Assembly (NCBI RefSeq): GCF_018618755.1
Contig: NZ_JACSMR010000001.1
Span: 124,001 to 188,000, forward strand
Direction: 5' to 3'
Length of the DNA stretch: 64,000 bases
From: Exiguobacterium sp. s193
GTDB taxonomy: Bacteria > Bacillota > Bacilli > Exiguobacteriales > Exiguobacteriaceae
Shown here: one piece after another, positions 44,111-55,677 of the stretch
How the letters are laid out: every line of letters starts with the position of its first letter
Position numbering within the stretch: the first letter of the stretch is position 1
Translations under genes and position numbers: made by a program
The notes under the pieces: model-generated
Told to the model about the DNA's origin: nothing
The model's database searches: none
Seen by the model: only the letters and a program-made list of their open reading frames with translations

Positions 44111-44533
44111 TTATCGGTTTGCCCGATCCAAATACGATTGTAGGATCATGACCGCCGCCATCTTATCGATGACTTGTTTACGTTTCTTCCGACTGACATC
44201 CGCGTCAATTAACATCCGCTCTGCCTGCATCGTCGTGAGACGTTCGTCGACAAGAACTGTTGAAAGTCCTGTCGCTGATTCGATTTCGCGTGCAAATGCT
44301 TCACTTGCCTCTGCCCGTGGACCAATCGAACCGTTCATGTTTTTCGGATGTCCGATGACGATGATTTCGACACCGTACTCCTTAATGATTGCCTCTAGCC
44401 GCTTGAAGGCGACAGGATAATCGGGTTCTGTCCATTTGACGGTTTCGACGCCTTGCGCTGTCCAGCCCATCAAATCACTCACCGCGACCCCAATCGTCTT
44501 CGAACCGACATCGAGTCCGATCGCACGCTTCAT
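44111..44533 (-). CDS. ruvX: Pre-16S rRNA nuclease RuvX/YqgF
   Basis: RNase H-fold nuclease needed for maturation of the 16S rRNA 5' end. 140 residues with [15 protein letters not shown] at the N-terminus, [18 protein letters not shown] and LVDERLTT. Starts inside the ireB stop (ATGA overlap), so coupled to it. Confidence 0.94.
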   Translation of the reverse strand: MKRAIGLDVGSKTIGVAVSDLMGWTAQGVETVKWTEPDYPVAFKRLEAIIKEYGVEIIVIGHPKNMNGSIGPRAEASEAFAREIESATGLSTVLVDERLTTMQAERMLIDADVSRKKRKQVIDKMAAVMILQSYLDRANR

Positions 44534-44799
44534 TTTTTGTCTCCACTCTCCGATAAATAGGATTTGACGAGTTCTTCAAGCAATTCGTCTCGTTCAATCT
44601 TACGGATTAGATTACGTGCATCATTATGACGAGGAATGTAAGCAGGATCCCCGGAAAGAAGGTATCCGACGATTTGATTAATTGGATGATATCCCTTCTC
44701 TTCTAAAGCATGATAGACCGTCAACAACACTTCACGTGTCGCTGCTTTACTATCGTCTTCTGGAAAATTAAATTTCATCGTTTGATCCATCTGACTCAC
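44530..44799 (-). CDS. IreB family protein (YrzL)
   Basis: 89-residue cytosolic protein of the IreB family, a substrate of the PASTA kinase IreK in Enterococcus. The family start [12 protein letters not shown] and the core [51 protein letters not shown] are clear. A GTG start at 44799 is chosen: AGAGGTG lies 6 bases upstream and this matches the family N-terminus. First gene of the ireB-ruvX-DUF1292 group after alaS. Confidence 0.9.
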   Translation of the reverse strand: MSQMDQTMKFNFPEDDSKAATREVLLTVYHALEEKGYHPINQIVGYLLSGDPAYIPRHNDARNLIRKIERDELLEELVKSYLSESGDKK

Positions 44800-44833
44800 G
44801 TTAATCACCTCTTTCATTTACACTACTTTTCTA

Positions 44834-47476
44834 TTATGCCAGTGATTGCGCATAATGTGAAGCATACGCCAACGCTTCATTTAATTTCGAAACATCTTTC
44901 CCACCTGCTTGGGCCATGTCCGGGCGTCCGCCGCCGCCGCCGCCGCAACGTGTCGCGACTTCTTTAATCAGCTTCCCAGCATGATAGCCTTGGTCAATCA
45001 AGTCTTTTGAGACGCTTGCGACAAGGTTGACTTTGTCTCCTTGTGCACTACCAAGAACGATGATTGCTGACTCGAGTGAACCTTTCAGTTCATCCATCAT
45101 CCCGCGTAATGCATCCATATCAGACACATCAACACGTTTCGAAAGGACATGAACGCCATTGATGAGTTCAACGTCGTCTTTGAGTGAGGCCGCTTCAATA
45201 TTGGATAGTTTTGCTTGTAGTGATTCGTTTGCGCGTTCTGTCTCACGCAATTGAACTTGTAAGGCTTCAATCCGGCCTGGAACTTCCGTCGTTTTCGTCT
45301 TCAGGACACGTGCTGCTTGTTCGAGCGTTTCAAGGTGTCCATTCATGACACGATAAGCGCCAGCGCCTGTCACGGCTTCAATCCGACGTGTCCCAGCTCC
45401 GATTCCTGATTCAGAAACGATTTTAAAGAGACCGATTTCAGCCGTATTCTTGACATGGATTCCACCACATAGTTCGATCGAATACGTTCCTGCCGATACG
45501 ACACGGACCGTCTCGCCGTATTTTTCGCCGAACAATGCCATCGCACCTTTTGCTTTTGCGTCGGCAATGTTCATTTCTTCGATGTCAACTGCAAGTGATG
45601 CCCAGATTGCCTGATTGACATCTTGTTCAATCGTTTTCAGTTCGTCTGCTGTGACTGCACCAAAATGAGAGAAGTCAAAGCGGAGACGGTCTGCTGACAC
45701 GAGTGATCCTGCTTGATTGACATGCGTTCCGAGCGTATCTTTTAGTGCTTTATGCAACAAGTGGGTTGCTGTATGGTTTTTCGTAATGGCTTTACGTGCT
45801 GCCCCTTCCACTTCTGCAACAACGTCAGCGTCTGCGAGTACAATCCCCGTCCGAACGATGACTGTATGCAAGTTCTGACCGTTTGGTGCTTTTTGAACGT
45901 CTTTGACGTCTAAGATGAAATCTTTTCCTTCAATCGTTCCCGTATCCGCCACTTCCCCACCACTTTCCGCATAAAACGGTGTGATGTCTAAGATGACTTG
46001 TGCTTCTTCTCCTGCTGCGACTTCTGTCACGCGCTCACCAGCATGAAGCAATGCGACGATTGTTGCATCTGTCTTCAAGTCCGTATAGCCGATGAATTTG
46101 CTTTCCACTGTCAATGTCGCAAGCACTTCCGACTGTTGTTGCATCGATCCGCCATCTTCGCGTGCGGCACGAGCCCGCTTGCGTTGCTCATCCATCGCCC
46201 GTTTGAAGCCTTCTTCGTCAACTGCCATCTGATGATCTTCTGCGTATTCAACCGTGAGTTCGAGTGGGAAACCATACGTATCATAAAGACGGAATGCATC
46301 TTCACCACTAATCGTATGTTCGCCGTTCTTTTTAGCGTTTTGTGCGACGGTGTTCAAAATCAACAATCCGTCATGGAGTGTCTCATGGAAACGTTCTTCC
46401 TCATTTTTGATGACACGTTTGATGAAGTCTGCCTTTTCCGGAACTTGTGGGTAGAAATCGACCATGACACTACCGACCGTATCCACGAGTTCGTACATGA
46501 ACGGACGTTCGATGCCAAGCATCTTCGCATAGCGGACTGCCCGGCGAAGTAAACGACGGAGGACATACCCGCGTCCTTCGTTTGAAGGCAATGCGCCGTC
46601 CCCGATCGCAAACGAAACCGTCCGGATGTGGTCTGCGATGACTTTGAACGCGACATCTAGTTTCGAATCTTCCCGGTATTTTTTACCGCTGATTTCTTCC
46701 GTCTTATGAATGATCGGCATGAATAAGTCTGTATCGAAGTTCGTCGGCACGTCTTGTAAGACACTTGCCATCCGTTCAAGACCCATTCCTGTATCGATGT
46801 TTTTACGTGGAAGTTCTGTGTAGTTCCCGTTCCCATCATGGTTGTACTGACTGAAAACGATGTTCCAGATTTCAAGGTAACGTTCATTTTCGCCACCCGG
46901 GTACAGTTCTGAATCATTCGGGTCGTCTCCAAAAGCCGGACCACGGTCAAAGAAAATTTCTGTGTTCGGACCAGATGGCCCTTCACCGATTTCCCAGAAG
47001 TTATCTTCTAACGGAATGATTCGTTCGGCCGGCACACCAAGTTCAAGCCAGATTTGGCGTGCAGCATCGTCTTCCGGGTGGATCGTCACGGACAAGAAGT
47101 CTGGATCAAGTCCATACCATTCGTCACTCGTCAACAATTCCCAACCCCATTTGATTGCATCTTCGCGGAAGTAATCACCGACGGAGAAGTTACCGAGCAT
47201 TTCGAAGAAAGTATGGTGACGGGCTGTTTTCCCGACATTTTCAATATCATTCGTCCGAATGGATTTTTGTGCATTGACGATGCGTGGATTGTCCGGGATG
47301 ACGCGTCCATCAAAATATTTTTTTAAGGTCGCGACACCTGAGTTAATCCAAAGCAGTGTTGGATCTTCCACTGGTACGAGTGACGCACTCGGTTCGACAG
47401 CGTGGCCTTTCGTTTTGAAGAAATCGAGATACATCTGGCGGATTTGTGCGCCAGTCAACGGTTTTAATGGTTTCAT
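44834..47476 (-). CDS. alaS: Alanyl-tRNA synthetase
   Basis: Class II synthetase, 880 residues, complete: catalytic core ([17 protein letters not shown]), editing domain with zinc-binding [11 protein letters not shown] and the C-terminal C-Ala/DHHA1 domain ending with a run of six Gly then [14 protein letters not shown] at 47476 follows TGGGGG. Controlled by an alanine T-box at 47514-47800. Followed by ireB. Confidence 0.97.
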   Translation of the reverse strand: MKPLKPLTGAQIRQMYLDFFKTKGHAVEPSASLVPVEDPTLLWINSGVATLKKYFDGRVIPDNPRIVNAQKSIRTNDIENVGKTARHHTFFEMLGNFSVGDYFREDAIKWGWELLTSDEWYGLDPDFLSVTIHPEDDAARQIWLELGVPAERIIPLEDNFWEIGEGPSGPNTEIFFDRGPAFGDDPNDSELYPGGENERYLEIWNIVFSQYNHDGNGNYTELPRKNIDTGMGLERMASVLQDVPTNFDTDLFMPIIHKTEEISGKKYREDSKLDVAFKVIADHIRTVSFAIGDGALPSNEGRGYVLRRLLRRAVRYAKMLGIERPFMYELVDTVGSVMVDFYPQVPEKADFIKRVIKNEEERFHETLHDGLLILNTVAQNAKKNGEHTISGEDAFRLYDTYGFPLELTVEYAEDHQMAVDEEGFKRAMDEQRKRARAAREDGGSMQQQSEVLATLTVESKFIGYTDLKTDATIVALLHAGERVTEVAAGEEAQVILDITPFYAESGGEVADTGTIEGKDFILDVKDVQKAPNGQNLHTVIVRTGIVLADADVVAEVEGAARKAITKNHTATHLLHKALKDTLGTHVNQAGSLVSADRLRFDFSHFGAVTADELKTIEQDVNQAIWASLAVDIEEMNIADAKAKGAMALFGEKYGETVRVVSAGTYSIELCGGIHVKNTAEIGLFKIVSESGIGAGTRRIEAVTGAGAYRVMNGHLETLEQAARVLKTKTTEVPGRIEALQVQLRETERANESLQAKLSNIEAASLKDDVELINGVHVLSKRVDVSDMDALRGMMDELKGSLESAIIVLGSAQGDKVNLVASVSKDLIDQGYHAGKLIKEVATRCGGGGGGRPDMAQAGGKDVSKLNEALAYASHYAQSLA

Positions 47477-47513
47477 CGAAAATACCCCCAATTAATTAGT
47501 AAGTTCATCCTGA

Positions 47514-47800
47514 ACGCAAAAAAACGATGCATCATCCCCTAGGAAAGGGACGAAAGCATCGCTCTCGTGGTACCACCCTCGTTCGTAACATCCGCTGTTA
47601 CGGATGTTACCTCGAAAAATCCAATAACGGGGATTAACCGCAAGTGTTTTCACTCGACTCAAGAAGGAGCTTCAAATGAGGCATCACGGAGCTGGTTGCA
47701 GCAAATCCATCTCTCTCTTCGTCATGATTGCCTCATTCTACTTATCTTCTATCAACGTTTTGCGTCCATTCATCTACCGTGATTATTACCTATCCGGCGT
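47514..47800 (-). promoter_or_regulatory. Alanine T-box leader of alaS
   Basis: Minus strand: the T-box motif GAGGGTGGTACCACG is at about 47567-47581. The specifier segment GAAGCTCCTTCTTGAG places GCT (Ala) at 47668-47670. A terminator (GCGATGC... / ...GCATCG with seven T) occupies about 47514-47564. The leader starts just after the recD2 stop. Confidence 0.93.
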
Positions 47801-47806
47801 CTTCCG

Positions 47807-50032
47807 TCAAGTCTTTGTCGCACCACCGAGACGCTCAATCAAACGCGTCCGCCGGCGTGGTTCTTCTTCTTGCGAGGCCTTATGGAACGCCCGCGGGTCC
47901 CCGAACAACAACAAACTTGTTTTCGCCCGGGTCACGGCCGTATAAATCAAGTTTCTCGAATGCTTAAAAGCACCCGTAAAGAAAACCGGCATCAGAACGA
48001 TTGGGAATTCAGACCCTTGGGCTTTATGGATCGTGATTGCATAGGCATGCGTGAACTGATCCCAATCACTGCGATTGTATTCGACTTCCGTCTGGTCAAA
48101 ACGGGCGATGATCTTATCGACCTTATCAACGTTTTCTTTCGCAAAAAAGATATTAACGATTTCGCCGATGTCGCCGTTATAGACGTTTTCCTCTGCATTG
48201 TTGACGAGTTGCAGAATTTTATCCCCACTGCGGTACAGTCGATTCCCTTGCTTGACTTCGCGTTTCTTCGGCGCCTCCGGATTATAGACACTTTGTAAAA
48301 CGAGATTAAGTTCATCAATTCCGACTTGTCCGCGGTACGTCGGGGCAAGGACTTGGACATCAAACTTCGAGTAGCCTTTCGCTAACGCTTTTTCAGCGAA
48401 GGCAGCGATGCCGCGTAACGATTCTTGTGGGGCAAGCGAATAAAAGCGGCGGTCCGATAACGGGGCTAACAAATCGGCTGATGTAACACGATTTTTCAAA
48501 TCATGGGCCAGTCGTAAAATCGACGAATCTTCCGCCTGCCGGTGAACGACATTAAGTCGCACAACCGGGATTCCGTCCGTATCCATCAAATCAGCCAAAA
48601 CTTGTCCCGGACCGACCGACGGCAATTGATCACGGTCACCAACGAACAAAATTTTCATCCCGTTCGGTACGGCACGAAGGAGACTCGACAACAGGTAGAT
48701 ATCAATCATCGATGACTCATCGATGATCAAAACTTTTCCGGTGATTGGTTGATCTTCATTCAATTGAAAATTTGATCCGTCGTATTTCAACAACCGATGG
48801 ATTGTCATCGCCGGAACATCAGTCGCTTCAGACAATCGTTTTGCAGCACGCCCGGTCGGTGCGACGAGGACGTACGGATACACATCCCCTGATTTGACCT
48901 GACTTTTTTCAAGCGGCCAGTCATGGATTTCTTGTAAGGCATGTAAGATTCCTTTGATGACCGTCGTTTTCCCTGTTCCCGGTCCACCAGTCAAGACCAT
49001 CAATGGTGCTTTAACTGCCAACTCAATCGCTTCTCGTTGTTGCGTCGCATACTCCATCCCGAATCGTTCTTCGAGCTGGCCGATGGCCGTTAAAATGGTC
49101 GCGACGTCGACTTCTTGTTCTGCTCCATTCGCCATGACACGTGCCAGTTCTTTTGCCGCCCTGACTTCAGCATAATAAATCGTTGGCAGATACAGACATC
49201 CTTCTTCTAGTTTCACTTTATCTTCCGTCAACAACAGCTCGATTGCTTGTTCAAGGCGTTCACCCGGGTCTTCACCTAACAGGCGGGGGGCGCGTTGCAA
49301 CAACGAATCAATTGTCGCAAAGGCATGCCCTTCCCCTGCTTCTTGTTCGAGTATGTGCATCACGGACGCTGCAACACGTTCCGGATGAAGACCAACTAAT
49401 CCGAGATGTGACGCAATTTGATCGGCTGTCTTAAACCCGATTCCGCTCACTTCGTACATCAAGGAATACGGGTTTTCACGAATCCGCACCATCGCGTCTC
49501 CTTCGTAGGCGGCATAGATTTTTGCGGCCAATTTCGGCGTGACGTCGAACGGCGCTAAAAACAACATCAATTGATCGACGCCATAAAGTGTTGCCAGACG
49601 ACTAAAAATGACATCCGCTTGTTTTTGTTTTAATCCGGGTACCCGGTCAAGGGCCCGGCTGTCTTTTAAGATGACATCGATCGCATCTTCACCGAGTGCT
49701 TCGACGATATTTTTCGCTGTTTTCGGACCAATGCCGGTAAACGAACCATTCGTCAAAAAGCGGACTGCGGCATGTTTCGTCATCGGGACAGAGCGGCGAA
49801 TCAACTCCGCCTTTAATTGTTTTCCGAACCGTGGATGGTCAATCAGTCGCCCGAATGCTTGATACGTGCCACCCAGTTCAATTCCGACACCGGTACCGGT
49901 AACGACGAGTTCCGTTTCTTTCAGTTCAAAGTTTTTTTCTTTTACAGCCATCAATACGATGGAATGCGCTTCTTCCTCGGAGGAGAAGAGCACACGTTTG
50001 ACACGACCGACTACTTGATGGGGGTGCTCCAT
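47807..50032 (-). CDS. recD2: ATP-dependent DNA helicase RecD2
   Basis: 5'-3' SF1B helicase of the RecD2 type, without RecB/RecC partners, acting in repair and replication fork support. 741 residues: N-terminal OB/HhH part (FTGIGPKTAKNIVEALG, YEVSGIGFKTADQIASHLG), Walker A GGPGTGKTTV near residue 350, VLIIDESSMID, and the C-terminal ITIHKAQGSEFP with VTRAK. ATG at 50032 is preferred over the GTG just before it for spacing to AGGTGG. Confidence 0.95.
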   Translation of the reverse strand: MEHPHQVVGRVKRVLFSSEEEAHSIVLMAVKEKNFELKETELVVTGTGVGIELGGTYQAFGRLIDHPRFGKQLKAELIRRSVPMTKHAAVRFLTNGSFTGIGPKTAKNIVEALGEDAIDVILKDSRALDRVPGLKQKQADVIFSRLATLYGVDQLMLFLAPFDVTPKLAAKIYAAYEGDAMVRIRENPYSLMYEVSGIGFKTADQIASHLGLVGLHPERVAASVMHILEQEAGEGHAFATIDSLLQRAPRLLGEDPGERLEQAIELLLTEDKVKLEEGCLYLPTIYYAEVRAAKELARVMANGAEQEVDVATILTAIGQLEERFGMEYATQQREAIELAVKAPLMVLTGGPGTGKTTVIKGILHALQEIHDWPLEKSQVKSGDVYPYVLVAPTGRAAKRLSEATDVPAMTIHRLLKYDGSNFQLNEDQPITGKVLIIDESSMIDIYLLSSLLRAVPNGMKILFVGDRDQLPSVGPGQVLADLMDTDGIPVVRLNVVHRQAEDSSILRLAHDLKNRVTSADLLAPLSDRRFYSLAPQESLRGIAAFAEKALAKGYSKFDVQVLAPTYRGQVGIDELNLVLQSVYNPEAPKKREVKQGNRLYRSGDKILQLVNNAEENVYNGDIGEIVNIFFAKENVDKVDKIIARFDQTEVEYNRSDWDQFTHAYAITIHKAQGSEFPIVLMPVFFTGAFKHSRNLIYTAVTRAKTSLLLFGDPRAFHKASQEEEPRRRTRLIERLGGATKT

Positions 50033-50155
50033 CACTCCACCTACTTTCTTGTACGATACGATTTCACTACGCTCTCATCATCATAGCATTCGTTTAAGCG
50101 ATTTAAAATCAGGGAAAGTGAACTTCAACTAAAATTTGAATTGGAGGAAAAACTT

Positions 50156-50704
50156 GTGGAACGATTACCGATTGCTGGTTTATGTGAGTTAGTACTCGAA
50201 GTAGAAGATATGGAACGTGCCGTCAACTTTTGGCACGGAACGCTTGGCCTCCCTGTCGTCGAGCAGTGGGCCCCGGATGATGCGGAACCAAGTAAAGAAC
50301 AAGCCGCTCAAGATGGCGTCTGGGCGACATGGCTCTACATCGGAGGCAATACCCGGCTCGGTCTTTGGCTGAAACGTGACTTTACGTTAGAAGAACGGAC
50401 CGTCAAACGCCTCCCGGTCACGGAGTGGGATTCACTTTATGATGAAGGGGGCGAACACGTCCACTGTGCCTTTTACGTTGAAAAAGACCGATTCGACACG
50501 GCATTAAAGCTGTTACGTGAGGCTAACATCGACGTTAAGATTCGCGAATGGGATGAACAGGAGACGGCAAACGCCAAAGAATACTCTGCGTATTTTAAAG
50601 ATACCGAACAAAACGTGATTGAACTCTACACAAAAAATATGGACGAAGCGTACAAAGATTTTTCTGGTCCACCGCAACGCGTCGTACGTGAAGTCGGAAA
50701 CTAA
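50156..50704 (+). CDS. VOC-family (glyoxalase/bleomycin-resistance-like) protein
   Basis: 182-residue protein with paired beta-alpha-beta-beta-beta modules of the vicinal oxygen chelate fold: LVLEVEDMERAVNFWHGTLGLPV and the C-terminal YFKDTEQNVIELYTKN. His/Glu metal ligands are plausible (VHCAFYVE, VIELYT). The GTG start at 50156 has TTGGAGG 8 bases upstream; a TTG at 50141 coincides with that site. Substrate unknown; it lies alone, divergent from recD2. Confidence 0.85.
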   Translation: MERLPIAGLCELVLEVEDMERAVNFWHGTLGLPVVEQWAPDDAEPSKEQAAQDGVWATWLYIGGNTRLGLWLKRDFTLEERTVKRLPVTEWDSLYDEGGEHVHCAFYVEKDRFDTALKLLREANIDVKIREWDEQETANAKEYSAYFKDTEQNVIELYTKNMDEAYKDFSGPPQRVVREVGN

Positions 50705-50774
50705 TGAACCGCCAATCTACTTACTTCGCCTGGCTATGCACTAAACGATTTTGAATCCTAAGAAGTTGTAAAAA

Positions 50775-50819
50775 AAATGGCCGACAATCCCGTGAAAAGT
50801 GGGATTGTCGGCCATTTTG
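50775..50819. terminator. Bidirectional terminator after the VOC gene
   Basis: A perfect stem AAAATGGCCGACAATCCC / GGGATTGTCGGCCATTTT with an 8-base loop between the VOC gene and the convergent TPR gene. Confidence 0.92.
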
Positions 50820-50893
50820 ATTGATGCAGGACGGAAACGTCCGCCGCACGGCTTGATGCTAATCTGACTTATGAGTCAGATCCATCATTGACT
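50820..50893. other. Short intergenic stretch with two hairpins
   Basis: Directly beyond the TPR gene stop are two small hairpins, ATCTGAC / GTCAGAT and GGACG / CGTCC, the latter inside a larger GATGC...-bounded segment. No T-run follows either. Their role is unclear. Confidence 0.35.
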
Positions 50894-51550
50894 TCATTTT
50901 AACAAAGAGTCCATTTTCGCTTTCGCATCTTGTGCGAGCGTATGATTCGGCTGATATTCAAGAACCGTCTCAAGCTCTGTATAACACGCTTCTTGCTGAC
51001 CGAGAAACGCGAGTGCGATTGCATAGTTATAGCGTGCGTCCGTGTGTGTTTCTTCTAACAATAAAACTTGTTCGAAAATTTCTGCCGCTTCTTCAATCTG
51101 TTCATTTTGCGCGAGTGCCAGTCCATATTGGAAGGCAATCTCGACGTCGACGCCGTTCAATTCCGTCGCTTGTTTTAAACGTGGAATTCCCCGAACAGGA
51201 TCGCCGAGTTTTTGATATGTCAAACCAAGCATGAAATGCAGATCCGCGTCATCAAGTCCGTGGAGTAAGGCGAGCCGTAAGGCATCTTCCGCCTCGACGA
51301 GTTGCTCCGCTGCGAAGAACAATGCCCCTTTCGCATAGTGGGCACTAGCAAACGTTGGATCAATCGTGAGCGCTTTTTCATAAAAACGTAATGCCCGGTC
51401 CGCGTCATCCATCGATTGAAGCAACGTCCCCAAATTGACGTAAGCCGTCGGGTCATTCGGATTTTCTTCAATCGCATCGTTGAACGCTTGCGCCGCCAGT
51501 TCGTAATTTCCCGCTTCTAAATGTCTAAATCCTACTTCATTATAATTCAT
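50894..51550 (-). CDS. TPR-repeat protein (YrrB-like)
   Basis: 218 residues made of about five to six tetratricopeptide repeats (AYVNLGTLLQSMDDADRALRFYEKALTIDPTFASAHYAKG etc. in consecutive 34-residue units), a protein-interaction scaffold. ATG at 51550 follows GGGAGA. Sits between mnmA and recD2, the place of yrrB in B. subtilis; binding partners are unknown. Confidence 0.9.
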   Translation of the reverse strand: MNYNEVGFRHLEAGNYELAAQAFNDAIEENPNDPTAYVNLGTLLQSMDDADRALRFYEKALTIDPTFASAHYAKGALFFAAEQLVEAEDALRLALLHGLDDADLHFMLGLTYQKLGDPVRGIPRLKQATELNGVDVEIAFQYGLALAQNEQIEEAAEIFEQVLLLEETHTDARYNYAIALAFLGQQEACYTELETVLEYQPNHTLAQDAKAKMDSLLK

Positions 51551-51563
51551 CGTGTTCTCTCCC

Positions 51564-52700
<1,137 letters not shown>

Positions 52701-53831
52701 TTATTTGTTCTGAAACGATTTTACGACATCTATCAATCCTTGTGCGAGTAGTTCGACTTGCCCGACATCATTGCCCCGTCCGAAACTAATTCGGACCGAT
52801 TGACGTGTCCGGTCATTTTCACCGTACATCGCAGACAACACGTGCGATGGTTCAATTGAACCTGCCGTGCAGGCACTTCCGCTCGAGACGGCAATGCCGC
52901 GCATATCGAGCATGATTAAAAACGGTTCAATCTCGACGCGTGGGAAATAGAGGTTGACGATATGCGGCAATCCTTGAACCCCATTTAATTCATAAGAAAT
53001 CGAAGCCGCATCGAGTCGTTCAAGTAACAGACGACGCAAGTCTTCCGTCTGTTTCTTCCGCGTGTCGCGTTCCACTACGTTCAGTTCGACTGCTTTCGCG
53101 AAACCAACGATTCCGGCAACATTCTCCGTTCCTGCCCGACGTTTCCGCTCTTGTTCGCCGCCGTACGACTGCGCTGCTAACTGGACGCCCGTCCGGACAT
53201 ACAACATGCCGACACCTTTCGGTCCATTGATCTTATGGCTCGATGCCGACAATAAGTCGATGTTGCATGCTTCGACATCAAGCTTCATTTTTCCGAACAC
53301 TTGCACGGCGTCCGTATGAAACAGGATCTTACGTTTGCGTAAAAGTCGGCCCATCTCAGCAATCGGTTGCAGTGTCCCGACTTCATTGTTTCCGGTCATG
53401 ACCGATACGAGAATCGTATCCGGACGAAGTGCTGCCGCAAGTGCTTCGACCGTGACGACGCCCGTCTCTGGAACTTCTAAATAGGTCACGTCAAATCCAC
53501 GTTTTTCGAGTTCCTCGAACGCATGCAATACGGCATGGTGTTCAAAACGTGTCGTAATCACGTGGCGCCCTTGTGTTTGATATTTCATCGCTGCTCCAAG
53601 AATGGCGTAGTTATCCGACTCCGTCCCGCCTGCCGTGAATATGATTTCGTTCGGTTTTGCCTCTAACTCACTCGCGATCGTCCGGCGTGACGCGTCAATC
53701 GCTGCCCGGCCCGAACGACCGAACGCGTGGACGCTCGACGGATTTCCGAATTGCTCGAGCATATAGGGTGTCATCGCTTGAAGTACATCAGGGTGCATCG
53801 GCGTTGTCGCCGCATGATCAAAATACATCAT
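52701..53831 (-). CDS. Cysteine desulfurase (YrvO-like)
   Basis: PLP enzyme that takes sulfur from cysteine and hands it to MnmA. 376 residues with N-terminal YFDHAATTPMHPDVL, PLP lysine in SASSHKINGPKG and the catalytic Cys loop SSGSACTAGS. The short loop and its place beside mnmA and cymR mark it as the YrvO type rather than SufS. Confidence 0.94.
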   Translation of the reverse strand: MMYFDHAATTPMHPDVLQAMTPYMLEQFGNPSSVHAFGRSGRAAIDASRRTIASELEAKPNEIIFTAGGTESDNYAILGAAMKYQTQGRHVITTRFEHHAVLHAFEELEKRGFDVTYLEVPETGVVTVEALAAALRPDTILVSVMTGNNEVGTLQPIAEMGRLLRKRKILFHTDAVQVFGKMKLDVEACNIDLLSASSHKINGPKGVGMLYVRTGVQLAAQSYGGEQERKRRAGTENVAGIVGFAKAVELNVVERDTRKKQTEDLRRLLLERLDAASISYELNGVQGLPHIVNLYFPRVEIEPFLIMLDMRGIAVSSGSACTAGSIEPSHVLSAMYGENDRTRQSVRISFGRGNDVGQVELLAQGLIDVVKSFQNK

Positions 53832-53844
53832 TTCGTCTCACCTT

Positions 53845-54255
53845 TCATATATAGAACATATATCCTGTATCATCATCTTCCGCTAAGTCTTTTAACGTCG
53901 TCGAATCAAGGACTTGATCGACCGCACTTTGGATTTTATCCCATAACTTACGTTTCGTCACTTCGTCACAGTTATCCCCTTCGACGACGACGAGTGGTCC
54001 TTCAAGCAAACGGATGATATCGCCTGCCGTGATTTCTTCTGCTTTACGACCTAACTTATAACCGCCGTAAGCGCCACGGACACTTTTGACGAGTCCACCA
54101 TTCCGGAGTGGGGCAATCAATTGCTCCAAATAATGCTCCGACAAATTGTACATCTGGGCGATTTTCTTTAAGGATAACGGCTTTTGCTCGCCTCCTTTGG
54201 CGAGTGCAATCATGATTGTCAGACCGTAACGGCCTTTCGTCGAGATTTTCATCAT
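53845..54255 (-). CDS. cymR: Rrf2-family cysteine metabolism repressor CymR
   Basis: 136-residue winged-helix regulator; in Bacillus and Staphylococcus it represses cysteine synthesis genes in complex with CysK. The N-terminus MKISTKGRYGLTIMIALAK and MYNLSEHYLEQLIAPLRNGGLVKSVRGAYGGYKL match closely. Start at ATG 54255 (ATGATG); AAAGGAT lies upstream. Divergent from rarA, the two promoters sharing a short spacer. Confidence 0.93.
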   Translation of the reverse strand: MMKISTKGRYGLTIMIALAKGGEQKPLSLKKIAQMYNLSEHYLEQLIAPLRNGGLVKSVRGAYGGYKLGRKAEEITAGDIIRLLEGPLVVVEGDNCDEVTKRKLWDKIQSAVDQVLDSTTLKDLAEDDDTGYMFYI

Positions 54256-54319
54256 GCGAAATAACATCCTTTCTAGTATAGTAGGAGCTGAATCCACGTG
54301 GAAAGAAGGAACGCTACCT

Positions 54320-55633
54320 ATGGCTAATTTATTTGAATCAAAATATCCCGCTGGACCGCTCGCCAATCGGATGCGTCCTCAGTCACTGGACGAAATCGTC
54401 GGTCAACGGCATTTGATTGGGGAGACAACACTTTTACGTCGTGCCATTCTTGCCGATCGACTCGGAACGGTCATCTTTTACGGACCACCGGGAACCGGAA
54501 AAACGACACTGGCGCGTGTCATCTCGAGCTATACGAAGTCGGCTTTCGAACAGTTGAACGCCGTCACCGCAAAACTGGATCAATTACGCGATGTCTTGAA
54601 GGCGGCAGAATCTCGTCTACAGTTCGATGATCAAAAAACCATCCTCTTCTTAGATGAAATTCATCGTTTCAATAAAATGCAACAAGATGCATTATTACCG
54701 GCTCTTGAAGCGGGTACGATCACCTTGATTGGGGCGACGACAGAAAATCCGAGTTTTGAGGTCAATGCCGCCTTACTTTCCCGGGCGACCGTTTTTCGGT
54801 TCGAGCCCCCAACTGCAGACGATTTACGTGTCGTTCTCAACCGGACTTTACAAGATAAAGAACGTGGTCTTGGAAAATATCCGATTTCGATTACAGAAGA
54901 AGCAATCGACCACTATGTCAAACTATCTGACGGCGATTATCGCGCCTTACTAAATGCACTTGAACTCGCTGTCTTGACGACACCGGAAGTTGACGGTGAA
55001 ATCACAATCGACCTCGCCGTCGCCGAAGAATCGATTCAGCAAAAAGCATTAAAATACGATAAAGATGGCGATCGCCATTATGACGTCATTTCCGCCTTTA
55101 TTAAGTCCATCCGCGGATCCGATCCGGACGCTGCCCTCTACTGGCTCGCCGTCATGATTGAAGCGGGTGAAAGTCCACGGTTCATCGTCAGACGGCTCTA
55201 TGTCCATGCTGCGGAAGACATCGGTTTATCAGATCCTCAAGCCTTGTTGATCGTTGATGCTTGTGCACGTGCCTGTGAATACGTCGGGTTCCCGGAAGCA
55301 CGCATTCCGCTCGCTGAAACGGTGCTGTACTTAGCGACGGCACCCAAATCAAATACGGTCATCACAGCGATTGATAAAGCACTCGCCCTCGTCCGTCGCT
55401 CGGACGGAGGACCTGTTCCGCCCCATCTCCGTGACGCCCATCATCCCGGTGCAGAAGGACTCGGAAACGGTGTCGCCTACCAATACCCGCATCAGTTCCC
55501 GCACGCCTATGTCAAACAAAACTATTGGCCGGAGAACTTAGCACGGACGAAACCCGTCTTTTATGAACCGAGTCCACGCGGCTTCGAGAAACAGCTCCAG
55601 GCCCGACTCGAATTTTGGAAAAAACAGCCGTAA
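54320..55633 (+). CDS. rarA: Replication-associated recombination protein A (RarA/MgsA)
   Basis: AAA+ ATPase of the clamp-loader type acting at stalled forks. 437 residues: Walker A YGPPGTGKTTLAR, Walker B FLDEIHRFNKMQQD, sensor region GATTENPSFEVN and the C-terminal tetramerisation part with HHPGAEGLGNG. ATG at 54320 follows AAGAAGGA; the frame extends upstream into the cymR region without support. Confidence 0.96.
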   Translation: MANLFESKYPAGPLANRMRPQSLDEIVGQRHLIGETTLLRRAILADRLGTVIFYGPPGTGKTTLARVISSYTKSAFEQLNAVTAKLDQLRDVLKAAESRLQFDDQKTILFLDEIHRFNKMQQDALLPALEAGTITLIGATTENPSFEVNAALLSRATVFRFEPPTADDLRVVLNRTLQDKERGLGKYPISITEEAIDHYVKLSDGDYRALLNALELAVLTTPEVDGEITIDLAVAEESIQQKALKYDKDGDRHYDVISAFIKSIRGSDPDAALYWLAVMIEAGESPRFIVRRLYVHAAEDIGLSDPQALLIVDACARACEYVGFPEARIPLAETVLYLATAPKSNTVITAIDKALALVRRSDGGPVPPHLRDAHHPGAEGLGNGVAYQYPHQFPHAYVKQNYWPENLARTKPVFYEPSPRGFEKQLQARLEFWKKQP

Positions 55634-55647
55634 CGAATCAATATGCG

Positions 55648-55677
55648 AAAAAGCGACCGAAGTGGTCGCTTTTTTTA
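55648..55677. terminator. Bidirectional terminator between rarA and tcdA
   Basis: Stem AAAAAGCGACC / GGTCGCTTTTT with a 5-base loop; its right end overlaps the stop codon of the minus-strand tcdA. Confidence 0.9.

Noticed and set aside
44925-44946. GCC-type trinucleotide run
   Set aside because: It encodes the poly-glycine run before RPDMAQAGG that is normal near the C-terminus of alanyl-tRNA synthetase; not an expanding repeat of interest.
45998-46552. 184-codon plus-strand open frame opposite alaS
   Set aside because: Antisense shadow of a conserved synthetase gene; composition follows the alaS codons.
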